From: Viola odorata
Lineage: Eukaryota > Streptophyta > Magnoliopsida > Malpighiales > Violaceae
NCBI GenBank assembly: GCA_963691705.1
Contig: OY829542.1
Location: forward strand, 41,847,105-41,911,104
DNA length: 64,000 bases
Direction of reading: 5' to 3'
The translations under genes and the position numbers were made by a program. Positions within the stretch are counted from its first letter, which is position 1. Every line of letters begins with the position of its first letter. The notes beneath the pieces were generated by a model. The model was not told the origin of the DNA, did not search any database, and saw only the letters and a program-made list of their open reading frames with translations. Positions 43,795-53,551 of the stretch are shown piece by piece.

Positions 43795-45113
43795 TGATGT
43801 GGTTCCTAATTCGGAAACCTTCCAATTGTTGGATCGTTGCTCAGCGACAAGGATTTGAATGCGGAAAACTAACTCGTCGGAAACTCCAACCCTCCTAAGT
43901 GCAATACTTAGGCAACCTGGACGAAATCCTTCAAGGATCTTCAGTAGGACTCGGACCCTCCTAGGTGCAATACCTAGACAACCCCGACGAGACTAAAGAA
44001 TGGATGATAGACTTCGTGCTTTACTTGCAACTATATGCGGCTTATCAAACCGGATGTAGGACAAGGATCTTGAGAGATCAACTGAAGACGACGCTTCTTT
44101 GTTTTTAATAAACTGAACTGAACTGATTTATTAAGCCAAATGGCTGCCTTTAAATAGGCAAAAAACAAATACAAGTTTACTAAGACTAGAACTCCTATTT
44201 TAACTAGAACTCCTAAGTAACTTCGAAATAGAACTTCTACTAGTCTAATAACTGTAAAAACTAATTAATAAATAAAAATAAATCCTTATAGAACATCCTA
44301 GAAGCATTCGCATCATCAGGCCATGGTTTGGGCCGAATTCTCCAAGTCGCGGTCTGCTCGCGTTCACACTGCGCGCCAAAATGTCTCACCGGGCTATCTT
44401 TTGATTGACTCGTCCGATTGGGCTGAAACTTGTCCCATTCGAAAGATAACACCTGAAAATAGTTGACAAGGTCCTTTCTCCCTGGTTCAGGCCTGACTAG
44501 TCTGAATAATTGTCGTTGGTGCTGACAGACGCGTTTTGAAGTCCTCATCCGCGTAGGATTGCCGTCAGTGAAAATGTCTCGATCCATAACAAATAAAAGG
44601 CTTCTCCGTTTGACCTGAAAATTGGACACAATAAAGACGACATCCTGAGGTTTCATAATTGATATAGATCGCACGATTCTGACTTCGGATGATCTAGATA
44701 TGGTCCGACGAAGTTGTCCATCACGTTTGCGCTTAGGACACTTGTGCATGCAAAAGTAACAACGGGCCATCTTGCAAACTGCTCGTCCAAATGTCCTCAA
44801 ACTTGGCAGAGGCTCTCCTAAGATCCCAATCGCTCTTGTATTTATCTTGGAACCTGATTTGGAATCTTTCTTCCATGAATTGGCTCGTGAAAAAATGCAA
44901 CCTTGCACTATGCGCCTCCAAGCCACCTTCCATGTCGTCCTTCGCCTAAGGACTTGATCCAGCAACGTTCCTTGCCTAGTTTCCATGTCTAGAGGTTGTT
45001 GTAACCTCCCTTGATGCTTTGGAACGTCTTGGGCTTGACGTTTTGGGTTGATTGGCCTTGGTCGCAAGGCGTGTGCGCGCGCTAGGGCTAGTCTTGGGGC
45101 TAGGATCGTATCA
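43795..45113 (-). repeat. C array LTR 6 (rightmost, 5' terminal LTR)
   Basis: 1319 bp. The most diverged LTR, with many private changes (AATAAAAATAAATCC near 44273, CGTCCGATT near 44412, AGTTGACAAGG near 44462, CAACGTTCC near 44963). It shares CCTAAGTAAC, GTTTGACC, GATCCCAATC and TTTGGAATC only with LTR 1. The open stretch 44261-45067 is the LTR-encoded end of the C ORF without any upstream start. Confidence 0.92.
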
Positions 45114-48100
45114 CTCCCTTACCACCGCATCAAGTATACGAAGACCAATTGAAGCTCGAAAAGGCTTGTGCTACTTTGGACATTACTTCAAAATTGGAAA
45201 AGAAAAATGAGTGGTGTGGAGTGAAAAGTATGAGTAGTGTGAGTGTAGAAAAATCTGGCTATGAAAAAAGTGAGCATACCCCGAGTGGAGAGAAAAATAT
45301 GAGCACGGAACAAGAGCAAAACAACCGGTAAGAAAAAAGTGAGCTTGCCAAGAGGGGAAAAACAAAACTTGACAGCAACAAGCAAGTAAGTGAGGAAAAA
45401 CATAGTGCTAGAGTGAAAAGTAAGTCAATGGTGAGCCGTATGGCAAAAGGAAGAGATATTAGATTGGCTTTATTGATGCAGAAACCGTGTATCCTAATTA
45501 GGTTCACGGATCTTTGTCTATCTTCTTCTAACTCTAAACCACCTTTGTCTAGTGATGTTGTCTCACTTGTGCAGAAATTTGTTTATGTTTTCCCCGAGGA
45601 TATCCCTCGCGGTTTGCCCCACATTCGTGGGGTTGAGCATCACATTGAATTCCTTTCGGGTTCTACAATCCCTAACTGGCCGGCGTATAGATGCAACCCA
45701 AAGGACACCCATAAGCTTCAAGCGCAAGTGGATGACCTCCTTGAGAAGGGTTTCGTTCGTGAAAGCCTCTCCCCTTACGTTGTCCCCATCATTTTGGTGC
45801 CCAAGAAGGATGGCACATGGAGGATGTGTATGGATTGCCATTCGGTTAATCAAATCACGGTAAAATATTCTCATCCTATCCCTCGACTTGATGACATGCT
45901 TGATGAGCTTAGTGGTGCCATAATTTTTCTAAAATTGATTTGGTAAGTGGCTATCACCAGATTAGGGTTCATGAGAGTGATCAATGGAAAACGGCCTTTA
46001 AAACTAAATTTGGCTTATATGAGTGGTTAGTCATGTCGTTTGGTCTTTCTAATGCCCCTAGTACATTCATGCGTCTTATGAATCAGGTGCTTAGACACCT
46101 CATAGGCAAATGTGTGGTGGTTTACTTTGACGATATATTGGTTTATAGTTTATCTAGAAATGAACACATGGACCATTTGCGTCAAGTTTTCCTAACCTTG
46201 CGAGTTCATCAACTCTGTACCAAAATGTCTAAGTGTGATTTTTTCTTGGAAGAAGTGCATTTCCTTGGGTTTATTGTAGGTGCATTCGGCCTTAAGGTTG
46301 ACCCGGCCAAGATCAAAGCAATCATAGAATGGCCGAGACTCTCCAATGTTCCCGAGGTCCGCTCTTTCCTTGGCCTCGCGAGTTTCTATCACCATTTTGT
46401 ATAATATTTTTCCACAATCACGGTGCCACTTCATGCTCTAACCAAGTCCAATGTGCCCTTTGTTTGGGGTCAAGGCCATGATGTGGCTTTCACTACCTTG
46501 AAGAGCTAGCTCTCCTCTAGCCCCGTTCTCGCGCTCCTTAACTTTGAGAGGACCTTCGAGGTCCAATGTGACACTAGCGAAATTGGTATTGGTGCGGTGT
46601 TATTGCAAGACAAGCGCCTGGTGGCTTATTTTAGCGAGAAATTGAGTGGCGCCCAGCTCAATTATTGCACCTATGACCTTGAGTTTTATGCCTTGGTAAG
46701 GGCCTTGGACGTGTGGCAACATTACCTTTTGCCTTGCTAGTTCATTGTCCACACGGACCACCTAAGTTTGAAATACTTGAAGGGCCAAAGGAAATTGAAG
46801 AAGCGCCACACGACTTGGATGGAGTTTCTCGAGCGTTTCACTTACCACATCAAGTACATGAAGGGAAAGGATAACATCGTAGCCGATGCCCTCTCCCGAA
46901 GGTACGCCCTACTTAACTCCCTTCACACTCGTTTTCTTGGGTTCTCGCATTTGCCATCATTGTATGCCCATGACATAGATTTCAAACAATTGTATGATAC
47001 TTGTCATCTTGGTTCGGTTTCTAAATATATGAGGCATGATGGATTTTTGTTTCGAAAGGGTAAATTGTGTGTGCCAAAATGCGATACTAGGGAATTACTT
47101 GTTAGAGAAGCCCATGGTGGCAGATTGATGGGCCATTTTGGCATTGATAAAAATCTTAGCACTTTCCTTGAGCATTTCTTTTGGCCTAAAATGAAACGTG
47201 ATGTTGCGCATTTTGTCTCCACATGCATTGCTTGTAAACGTGCTAAGTCTACGTCTCTAGGACATGGTCAATATATGCCTTTGCCAATTGCGTCGCACCC
47301 TTGGTGCGACCTTTCCATGGACTTTGTTGTTGGCCTACCGTGAACCAAGCGAGCTAAGGACTCCTTGTTTGTAGTGGTGGACCATTTCTCTAAGATGGCT
47401 AACTTCATACCATGCCACACCACACACGATGCTTCACACATTGCACATATGTTTTTCAATGATATCGTTAGACTCCATGGCATGCCTAGGAGTATCGTTA
47501 GTGATAGAGAACCTAAATTTCTTAGCCACTTTTGGCGTGTATTGTGGGCAAAACTTGGCACTAAACTCTTATTTTCCACTTCTTGCCATCCTCAAATGGA
47601 TGGCAACACGGAAGTAGTCAATATAACACTTGGTGCAATGTTGCGCATTATGGTACATGAATATGTGAAATCTTGGGACGATTGTATTGCATATATTGAG
47701 TTTGCCTATAATCGTACTGTGTATTCCGCAACTCGTTTCACTCCTTTTGAACTTGTTTATGGGTTCAACCCTCTCACCCCCATAGACTTGTTACCTTTGC
47801 CCTTACATGATCTTACTAGCCTAGATGGTGACAAGAAGGCAGCCGCAGTCCAAAAGATCCATGAAAAGGCCAAGTCACACATGGAAAATATCACGGCCCG
47901 TTTTGTGGAGAAAAGAAACGCCGGTCGCCATCTATAATCCTTTAAGGTTGGGGATTGTGTGTGGCTTCACTTGTGCAAGGAGAGGTTCCCACATCAACGA
48001 AAGGGCAAGCTAACCCTCCGCGGAGATGGCCCTTTCCTTATCCTAGAGAAGTTCAACGACAACGCATATTGCCTTGACCTCCCTTCTTCATTTGGCAACA

Positions 48101-48146
48101 TCCACCCTACCTTTAATGTGACTGATTTATCTCTATATTTTACAGA
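45114..48146 (+). pseudogene. Element D: protease-RT linker, RT, RNase H and integrase (chromovirus-like Ty3/gypsy)
   Basis: The + strand continues D from the linker (PLPPHQVYEDQL, then a Lys/Glu/Ser-rich stretch). RT follows at 45413-46404 with the catalytic YFDD (…[12 protein letters not shown]…, about 46118-46153) and a frameshift near 45935. RNase H is at 46405-46910 (…[16 protein letters not shown]…, …[15 protein letters not shown]…, …[11 protein letters not shown]). Integrase has the zinc region (…[13 protein letters not shown]…CIACKRAKS) and core residues in …[11 protein letters not shown], …IVSDREPKF… and …NTEVVN (47365-47937), then a GDCVWLHLCKERFP tail. Stops are at 45942-45944, 46402-46404, 46507-46509, 46738-46740, 47341-47343 and 47935-47937. 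D ends at 48146 where the LTR of A begins. The style suggests the CRM/chromovirus group, but the chromodomain or CR region is not seen. Confidence 0.84.
48142..48146. repeat. Possible left target-site duplication of element A
   Basis: ACAGA precedes the terminal TG of A's LTR within D's integrase tail. The partner copy lies outside the window, so this is only a prediction. Confidence 0.35.
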
Positions 48147-48726
48147 TGATAAGATTCGGATCTTTGTCGAGGGGTAGATGGGGAAAATGGCTTCCTGGGT
48201 TCACTGTTCCCGGCCGTCCGATGTACCTGCAAAGCGCCGGAGGGGATCTCCGGCGTAAACACTCCGATGCTTAAGTCAGTAGGGGTAGTGAGTATTAGCA
48301 GAGTTTTGGCCAGCGATCTTAGGCTTACCTTCTTCCTTGATTCTGGGGGTATTTATAGGCAGAATATCAAGTATTTCCTAGGAGAATCATGATATTTTGG
48401 GGTGCTAATGGGTATGTCAGGTGGTTAGAATTCTCCGTTAGTGAAGAGTGCTATCATCACGTTATATCTAGGGGGTAGGCGTTAGCTAGGCGAGATAATG
48501 CCCATACCCCTTAAGGGATGTCATGCCTCGCCTGGGATGGGATAACGTCGTTCCCGTAATGGGATAACATGTGAGACCCCCTCGTTGGTGTCGACCATCC
48601 CAGCGCTCATCGTACCTCGAGAGGCGATAGTCTCTATGTTGTCTGTCCGGTAGGTAGTATAACTTTCTGTCCCTAACGCAAGGTATGAAGACGAAAGTAC
48701 CCATGGCATTAGGTCTATTGTTATCA
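48147..48726 (-). repeat. 3' LTR of element A (580 bp)
   Basis: In minus sense it begins TGATAACAATAG and ends CCGAATCTTATCA. The U5 half matches the LTR of B (TATTTATAGG at 48350-48359 against B's TATAAATA, then ACTTAAGCATCGGAGTGT and GGCGCTTTGCAG). U3 is largely different apart from CTGGGATGGTCGACA. The first bases of the LTR supply a few in-frame codons to the end of D's integrase. Confidence 0.85.
48350..48357 (-). promoter_or_regulatory. TATA box in the LTR of A
   Basis: TATAAATA on the minus strand, in the same context (GCCTATAAATACCCC) as in the LTR of B. Confidence 0.7.
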
Positions 48727-48880
48727 CAAGCCCAACCGAAAATGAGCCCGGGTGTTTACCAAGGGCTACCGCTTCACTTTTGGCCTTGCATACTTAACGT
48801 TCTTTCGATGTGATTGGGTGGTTCGATTGCCAAGAAACAGGCCCCCCTCTCTCCTTTTTTTACCGCCGTTCTTTTGGCCC

Positions 48881-48889
48881 TATAAATTA
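48881..48889 (+). promoter_or_regulatory. TATA box of antisense small gene 1 (element A)
   Basis: TATAAATTA stands 68 bp before the ATG at 48949 on the strand opposite to A's pol. A motif AGCCCAACCGAAAATGAG at 48729-48746, next to the LTR, recurs as AGCCCAACTGAAAATGAG at 49477-49494 before small gene 2. Confidence 0.5.
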
Positions 48890-48948
48890 TCCTTTTATCG
48901 CGCTGACCTTTTTGCAACCTTTCTCGCATTTTTCTTGATATTCTAATC

Positions 48949-49318
48949 ATGGATGAACTCACTAGGAACTTTCTGATCTCGAAAGCACACGGTCTGAAGA
49001 ATCTCACTGAAGCTGACATTGGTTTTCTGGAGACCATGATGAGGATATTATGGAGATTCAAGGGATGATGACCCCTCTCCTATCCAGGCAGCTTACGACT
49101 TCCTTGGAGGACTTTAATCCTTTAGAGAGTGTGACTAAGTTGGCCGTCACTGTCTCTCATCTTGAGGTGGTGATTACCATGTTACAGTGCAGGAAAGACT
49201 TGCTGGGTGTTGCTTGAAGGGGATGAGGGTCGGCTCCTCTGAGCTGACCTCTATTGTGGACGCCCTGAGGGAGATTCCTAAGATACCAGGGGAAGATGAT
49301 GTTGGGTCTCATGATTGA
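48949..49318 (+). pseudogene. Antisense small gene 1 of element A (unknown, ~120 aa)
   Basis: Starts ATG GAT GAA at 48949 (MDELTRNFLISKAHGLKNLT…) after a TATA box. The frame slips near 49035 and again near 49215; read across the slips, the text is a mildly acidic, Leu-rich helical protein ending SHD at TGA 49316-49318. A poly(A)-signal-like AATAAATAAA follows at 49391-49400. I recognise no domain. It is too short and too altered to assign a role. The surrounding promoter and poly(A) signals suggest it was a separate transcription unit of the Tat family rather than chance ORF noise. Confidence 0.42.
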
Positions 49319-49390
49319 CCGTCGGCCGCCGTCTCTTTGCTTTCACATTTTCTGTGTACGCGCTTAGGCGCTTATGCCGTTTAGGCCATA

Positions 49391-49400
49391 AATAAATAAA
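49391..49400 (+). terminator. Poly(A) signal after antisense small gene 1
   Basis: Overlapping AATAAA signals (AATAAATAAA) 73 bp after the stop codon, followed by T-rich sequence. Confidence 0.5.
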
Positions 49401-49849
49401 ATGTTATTTCAATTATTGTGCTGTCTTCAACTTTTGATATCTTGTCCGTTGTCGTGCTTAATTAGGTGCGGTTGCTAGCCCAACTGAAAATGAGTCTTTT
49501 GCGGGACATAGTGTTGTAGTGTTTGCACTCGCTCTTTGAGAGTGGATGATAAGTATTTTGCTTAACCGTTTCTTGCGTCGTATTCCCAGTTGTGGGTGGT
49601 TGGGCGGTTTTTCGGCGCCTTTTGATTGGCGCAATTTTCGAGCAGGCGTGATCATGCCAGATCACACTCTGCAATTATGATTGTTCTTTTCCAGGCGCAT
49701 TAATTGTTCTCAAGGGCACGTGAAAGGGTCGAAGTATCTCTCTACCATGGCTATTTAATGGAATTTTCCTTTCTTTCTCTTGCTCATCTTCTTCTTCTTC
49801 TTACTTCTCCATCCAAATTATTCATAGTTTTTTGACCGATTCCTATTTT

Positions 49850-50282
49850 ATGGAGATTGCTGAACGTGAGCCTTTTCCTACTCCTCCAACTTCTCCGAAT
49901 TCCGACGATCCTCCTTCTCCTCCATGTATGAAAAGACGATTCCCTCGCCGCAAGGGTCGTAAAAGATCGAAGATGAAGGTTTCTTACCCGGTCGATGCGT
50001 CTTCTGACTTCTATGCGCCCCCCAGTTCGAAAAGGTGATGAACTGTTTCCTCACATTAACCATTTCTTGGAAAGAGATTCTGCTCGCCATACTGGTTCCA
50101 AAGCAATAGTTAGTGACATTAGGGCGGAGCCGAGCTTGGCACTGCTGGGTCAAGAGAAAAAAGTTGACGAGCCTTTCCCCTTTGCTAACGGAAGCTACCG
50201 TCTTCATATGGAGATGACATTTTTTATTATGACACCTACTGGCCTGACGAGGATTAATGGCGACGCGTTAGGTGTGCTTTAG
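49850..50282 (+). pseudogene. Antisense small gene 2 of element A (unknown, ~144 aa)
   Basis: ATG at 49850 begins MEIAEREPFPTPPTSPNSDD, a Pro/Ser/Asp-rich N-terminus. A strongly basic segment (KRRFPRRKGRKRSK) follows that could be a nuclear-localisation or nucleic-acid-binding patch. A six-C run at 50018-50023 marks a one-base frame change; the second frame then runs …GDELFPHINHFLERDSARHT… to the stop at 50280-50282. A TATA-like CTATTTAATG stands at 49751, and AATAAA at 50303-50308. No family is recognised. The basic patch and the promoter/poly(A) context make it a plausible, now broken, accessory gene. Confidence 0.45.
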
Positions 50283-50302
50283 CTGCCGTATGGCTTTTGA
50301 TG

Positions 50303-50308
50303 AATAAA
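50303..50308 (+). terminator. Poly(A) signal after antisense small gene 2
   Basis: AATAAA 21 bp after the stop codon. Confidence 0.45.
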
Positions 50309-50751
50309 GTGATGTTCTCCATTTTTCTTTCTTTTGCGACTGTGTCCTCTTGTTAGCACTTTGATCTTGCTGATTAGCTCACGCAACCATTAGCCACTTT
50401 TAGAGTAACCGTTCTGCGATCGTTTGACTTGGTCAAAATTAACCGCCACTTGGAAAGTCGTGCCAAATAACTAATTTTATTTTTTTTACTCCACGTGGCT
50501 ACTTTTTCTTTACACGCGTCTTTATACGACTGGTGGTTCAATTAATGCGGTGACACTTAGTCATTTAAGAAGGGACCATTTTCTCTTTCTTGCTCTTTTT
50601 GCCCTTATTTCAAATTTTCTCTCTTCTCCTCTTTCTGCTTTTTCTCTAAGAACTTCTTACTCATCCGCCGCCCTCCGCCGGTTCGTATGCGAATCTTTCC
50701 TTTCAAGGTACCATTTCATCTTTTTAGATTTTCTGTTCACTGGTTTGTTAT

Positions 50752-51285
50752 GCATAGGACTAGAGCCGCTCGTGTTTCCAGAGACCTTTAGATCCAGAAA
50801 TCGAACAAACACCCAGTATTTTTTCGTGTGAGATGATTTTGAGGGCTGAATTAGAGGAACACGGTATTACTTTTCCCCCCGGACATGTCCCTATCGTTCC
50901 TGAAGGTGACATGCGACTTCACGATCCGCTGTGGGGAAACTATAGACTGGTCTACTTTAAAATGTTCCTTTATGGCTTTCGTTTCCTAATCCATACTTCA
51001 ATAGCAAAATTGTTGCGCGAGCATAACCTTAATCCTGCCCAGATAACCCCTTCTTCTTAGTGTGGGGTTTATGCCTTTCTTCGCGCTTGCGAGATGAAGA
51101 GTATTTTTACTCTGTCCCTCAATTTAATACGCAAATTCTTTAGCATGACCTATCGCAATTGTTTAATCGATATCACTCCAAGGTGGAATGACGCGTTCGT
51201 GCAGTCATTCTGGCAGAGGTTTCGTGGCTTTGAGGGAGTTGTGGCTGACTGGAAGGGTAGTTTCTTCATCCTTGAGCTACCATCC
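50752..51285 (+). pseudogene. Antisense accessory gene of element A (Transposase_28-like), 3'-truncated
   Basis: This is the N-terminal part of the same gene whose C-terminal part survives in H (1547-3504). ATG codons at 50752 and 50833 are candidates. The 50833 frame reads …FPPGHVPIVPEGDM…, …NYRLVYFKMFLYGFRFLIHT…, …NLNPAQITPSS, a TAG at 51058-51060, then …CGVYAFLRACEM… and …RWNDAFVQSFWQRF…DWKGSFFILELP. It ends abruptly at about 51285, where protease sequence of A begins in the opposite direction. A possible leader intron (donor near 50709, acceptor near 50757) parallels the leader of H gene 2. The function is unknown; it is probably a cellular-type accessory gene expressed from its own promoter. 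Confidence 0.58.
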
Positions 51286-51640
51286 CGTTAGCTCACTGTC
51301 GAGACGCTTCATGAGGTTATATGCCTCTAGTAAGAATAGATTTACCGCGCTCCCATTATCGATAAGGGTTCTCCTAACTCCGTGATTACCAATGATGGGT
51401 GTGACCACTGATCCGTCGTTATGTGGGAAGGTGAAACCTTTCTCGTCTTCCTCCGAGAAGGACAATACCATACTATCTAAAGCACTTATCGCCTCAGTTT
51501 TTACCATCGTGCTTTCTCGTTTATGCTTTTCTCCCAAACTGGGCGTTAGCTGTACCGATTCATCAAAATACTATGCTCCACCCTCGATAATATTGATCAT
51601 GGGAACGTCGTCATCATGGACTGTTAACGTCTCTCTCATT
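51286..51640 (-). pseudogene. Element A protease start, fragment
   Basis: The minus strand reads …EAISALDSMVLSFSEEDEKG…, …TLIDNGSAVNLFLLEAYNLM…. This is the retropepsin region with the Asp-Asn-Gly-Ser core seen in B (60318 onward). Coding stops at the junction near 51286. The next protease part and all of RT/RNase H/integrase are missing. Confidence 0.78.
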
Positions 51641-53551
51641 CTCCCGTCAGGGGCATCGTTGTTTCCCGGGGGATGCGAAAATACTGGTTTGTCGTCTTGC
51701 ATTTTGCCAGCCGTGTTACTTCTGGTTTCTTCTCTTATTTTAGTAGTAAATTCTCTGAGGAAACCTTCTTCAACCAAACACTCTATCACCAACTTCAATT
51801 CCCAGCATACATCCGTAGAGTGTCCTTTGACTTTGTGAAACTTACAAAAGGCGTTTTCCCTTCCCCCCATAATTACTCCTGGCTTCACGAGAGCTGGATA
51901 ACGGATGGGTAGGTTCCATTGCTGAACGATTGCTAAGATTTTTGCTCTCGGAAGTATAAGCGAAGGAATGTCAGGGTCGTATATTCGGCCCTTCGGTGGA
52001 TCCGTTTGCCTTTTAGTAGGAGAATTGCCAGATCTTCCCTTTGAAAAATTACCCCTTTGCCGATTGGAGGCTCTAGGTATGTGGTCTTTTCATTGGCCAT
52101 AGTCATCATTTGGGTGACTATCTGGAGTCGCGTTTGTCTGGGCATTAGGAACGGGATGTGTGTCCTGAGGCATGTTTCGAATTCTCTCTCTATTTTCCTC
52201 TTCCTTCATCCCCGCATAGTTGTGAGCTTTCAGTCTCAGCGCATCTAACGTCGGTGGTGGATCTACCATTAATGTGTCTTGTAACTTCACGTAACAACAA
52301 TTGCGCTTTAAGGCCTCAACAGCGAAATCGATGGTAACGCCTGGTGTTAACGACATCTGGAGATTAAAGCGACTCAGGAAATCCTTCAAGGATTCCTGTG
52401 GTTTTCGATTGATATCGAATAATGGTGTCGTAGATTTCCTGATAGGTACAACCGTGCTAAATCGACTCCGAAACTTTGTTTCCAACTGAGGAAAACTTTC
52501 AATAGATCCTGCCGGAAGTCCCTCAAACCAGAGACACGCTACACCAGACAGTGTCATGATAAAAATCTAACATAACGCGGCGTCACTATGTGTTTGAAAT
52601 TGTACAAAATCTTTCACTTTGTTGAGGTGAGAGATATGATCCATTGTGTCGTCATACGATTCTGTAGGAAGTTTTACGTGTCGGTTGACTCGGTGATGTC
52701 TTATGCGATAACTAAACGGGTGACCAGCGTTATCATCAGGAATCCCACGAGATCGACGAGGAGAGGAAACTTCTTAATGATGCCCTTGACCTCGAAGGGC
52801 ATGCTCACGATATCGCCTAGGAGATCGGCTGCGACTCCTTGGCGTTCGAGTTCATTGTCTTCTACTACTCGACCTCTCGCTATGTCTAGGAGATGGGTCC
52901 CTGAATGTCTCATCTCGCCTGTCATCCCAATGATCTCTGTGTTCGTCGTGCCATCGCTCCCCTTCAGAAGCAGGGATTTCCCTCTTGTATTGTGTGGAGG
53001 GTTCGGCGTGTCTATGCTCGAGTTGTATGAAACTGACAGGGATCGATGTCGCGGGTAAGGTTAACTGGATGCCTTTGGATTGCCGAGGCAATAATGGTCG
53101 ATCAGTGACAATAGATGGAGTAAAAACTATCTGAGAAGGTACGCTGGGTCCTGAAACATGGGGAGTAAATCCTGCGGCTAACTATGTCAGATAGTTTAGT
53201 TGACCCTGAAGAGCTGATAATGAGTTCACAAGAGGATTGCCTGCGTTGTCTACTGCTGGTCCCCTCGAATGAGGAGTGGAATAACTAGGTCCCACCATCT
53301 GGGAAAAAGGAATGTGCATATGGGAAAAAGATATTTCCGTTGTTTGTCCAAAGGAAAGGTCTAACGTCCCTTGGGGAATTTCCTACATCGTGGTAGAAAC
53401 ATCAGAAGTGGCGAAAGGGAAAAGTCGTCTGCGAGTACTGAAGGAAAGGCTAGAAGATTGGGACTGTGTAAGATCTGAATCAGAAGCTGATAACAATTGA
53501 TGAAACACCAAGGGTACATCCGTCTTCTCACCCAAAGTCAAAGCCGGATCC
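51483..53551 (-). repeat. Element A tandem unit 1 (primer site, gag, protease start)
   Basis: 2069 bp from CACTTATCGCC to GGATCC on the + strand. Carries a gag copy (minus) in pieces 52852-53091, 52090-52557 and 51571-51888, with stops and frameshifts. The zinc-knuckle-like motif YCKFHKVKGHSTDVC is present as FCKFHKVKGHSTDVC. Confidence 0.88.

Larger units (their letters stand above)
23974..45113 (-). mobile_element. C array: tandem non-autonomous LTR retrotransposon, six LTRs and five internal regions
   Basis: Head-to-tail array on the minus strand with period 3963-3965 bp. LTRs start at 23974, 27939, 31903, 35868, 39831 and 43795, each 1319 bp. Internal regions lie between them, each with a degenerate tRNA-iMet primer site at its 5' (right) end and a polypurine tract at its 3' (left) end. 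The array sits inside element D, with CTCTC (23969-23973) and CTCCC (45114-45118) as a one-mismatch target duplication. The internal regions encode a gag-start/linker/integrase-end chimera and no protease, RT, RNase H or integrase core, so the element is non-autonomous. Its lineage appears to be that of D. Confidence 0.92.

Noticed and set aside
23974..45113. Array explained purely as an assembly loop
   Set aside because: Unit-specific substitutions, two private nonsense patterns and a 2-bp deletion in unit 4 distinguish the copies; kept as a caveat to be tested with reads.
52588..53058. + strand 156-codon ORF repeated in each A cassette
   Set aside because: Antisense to the Arg/Asp-rich gag region; repetition follows from the triplication.
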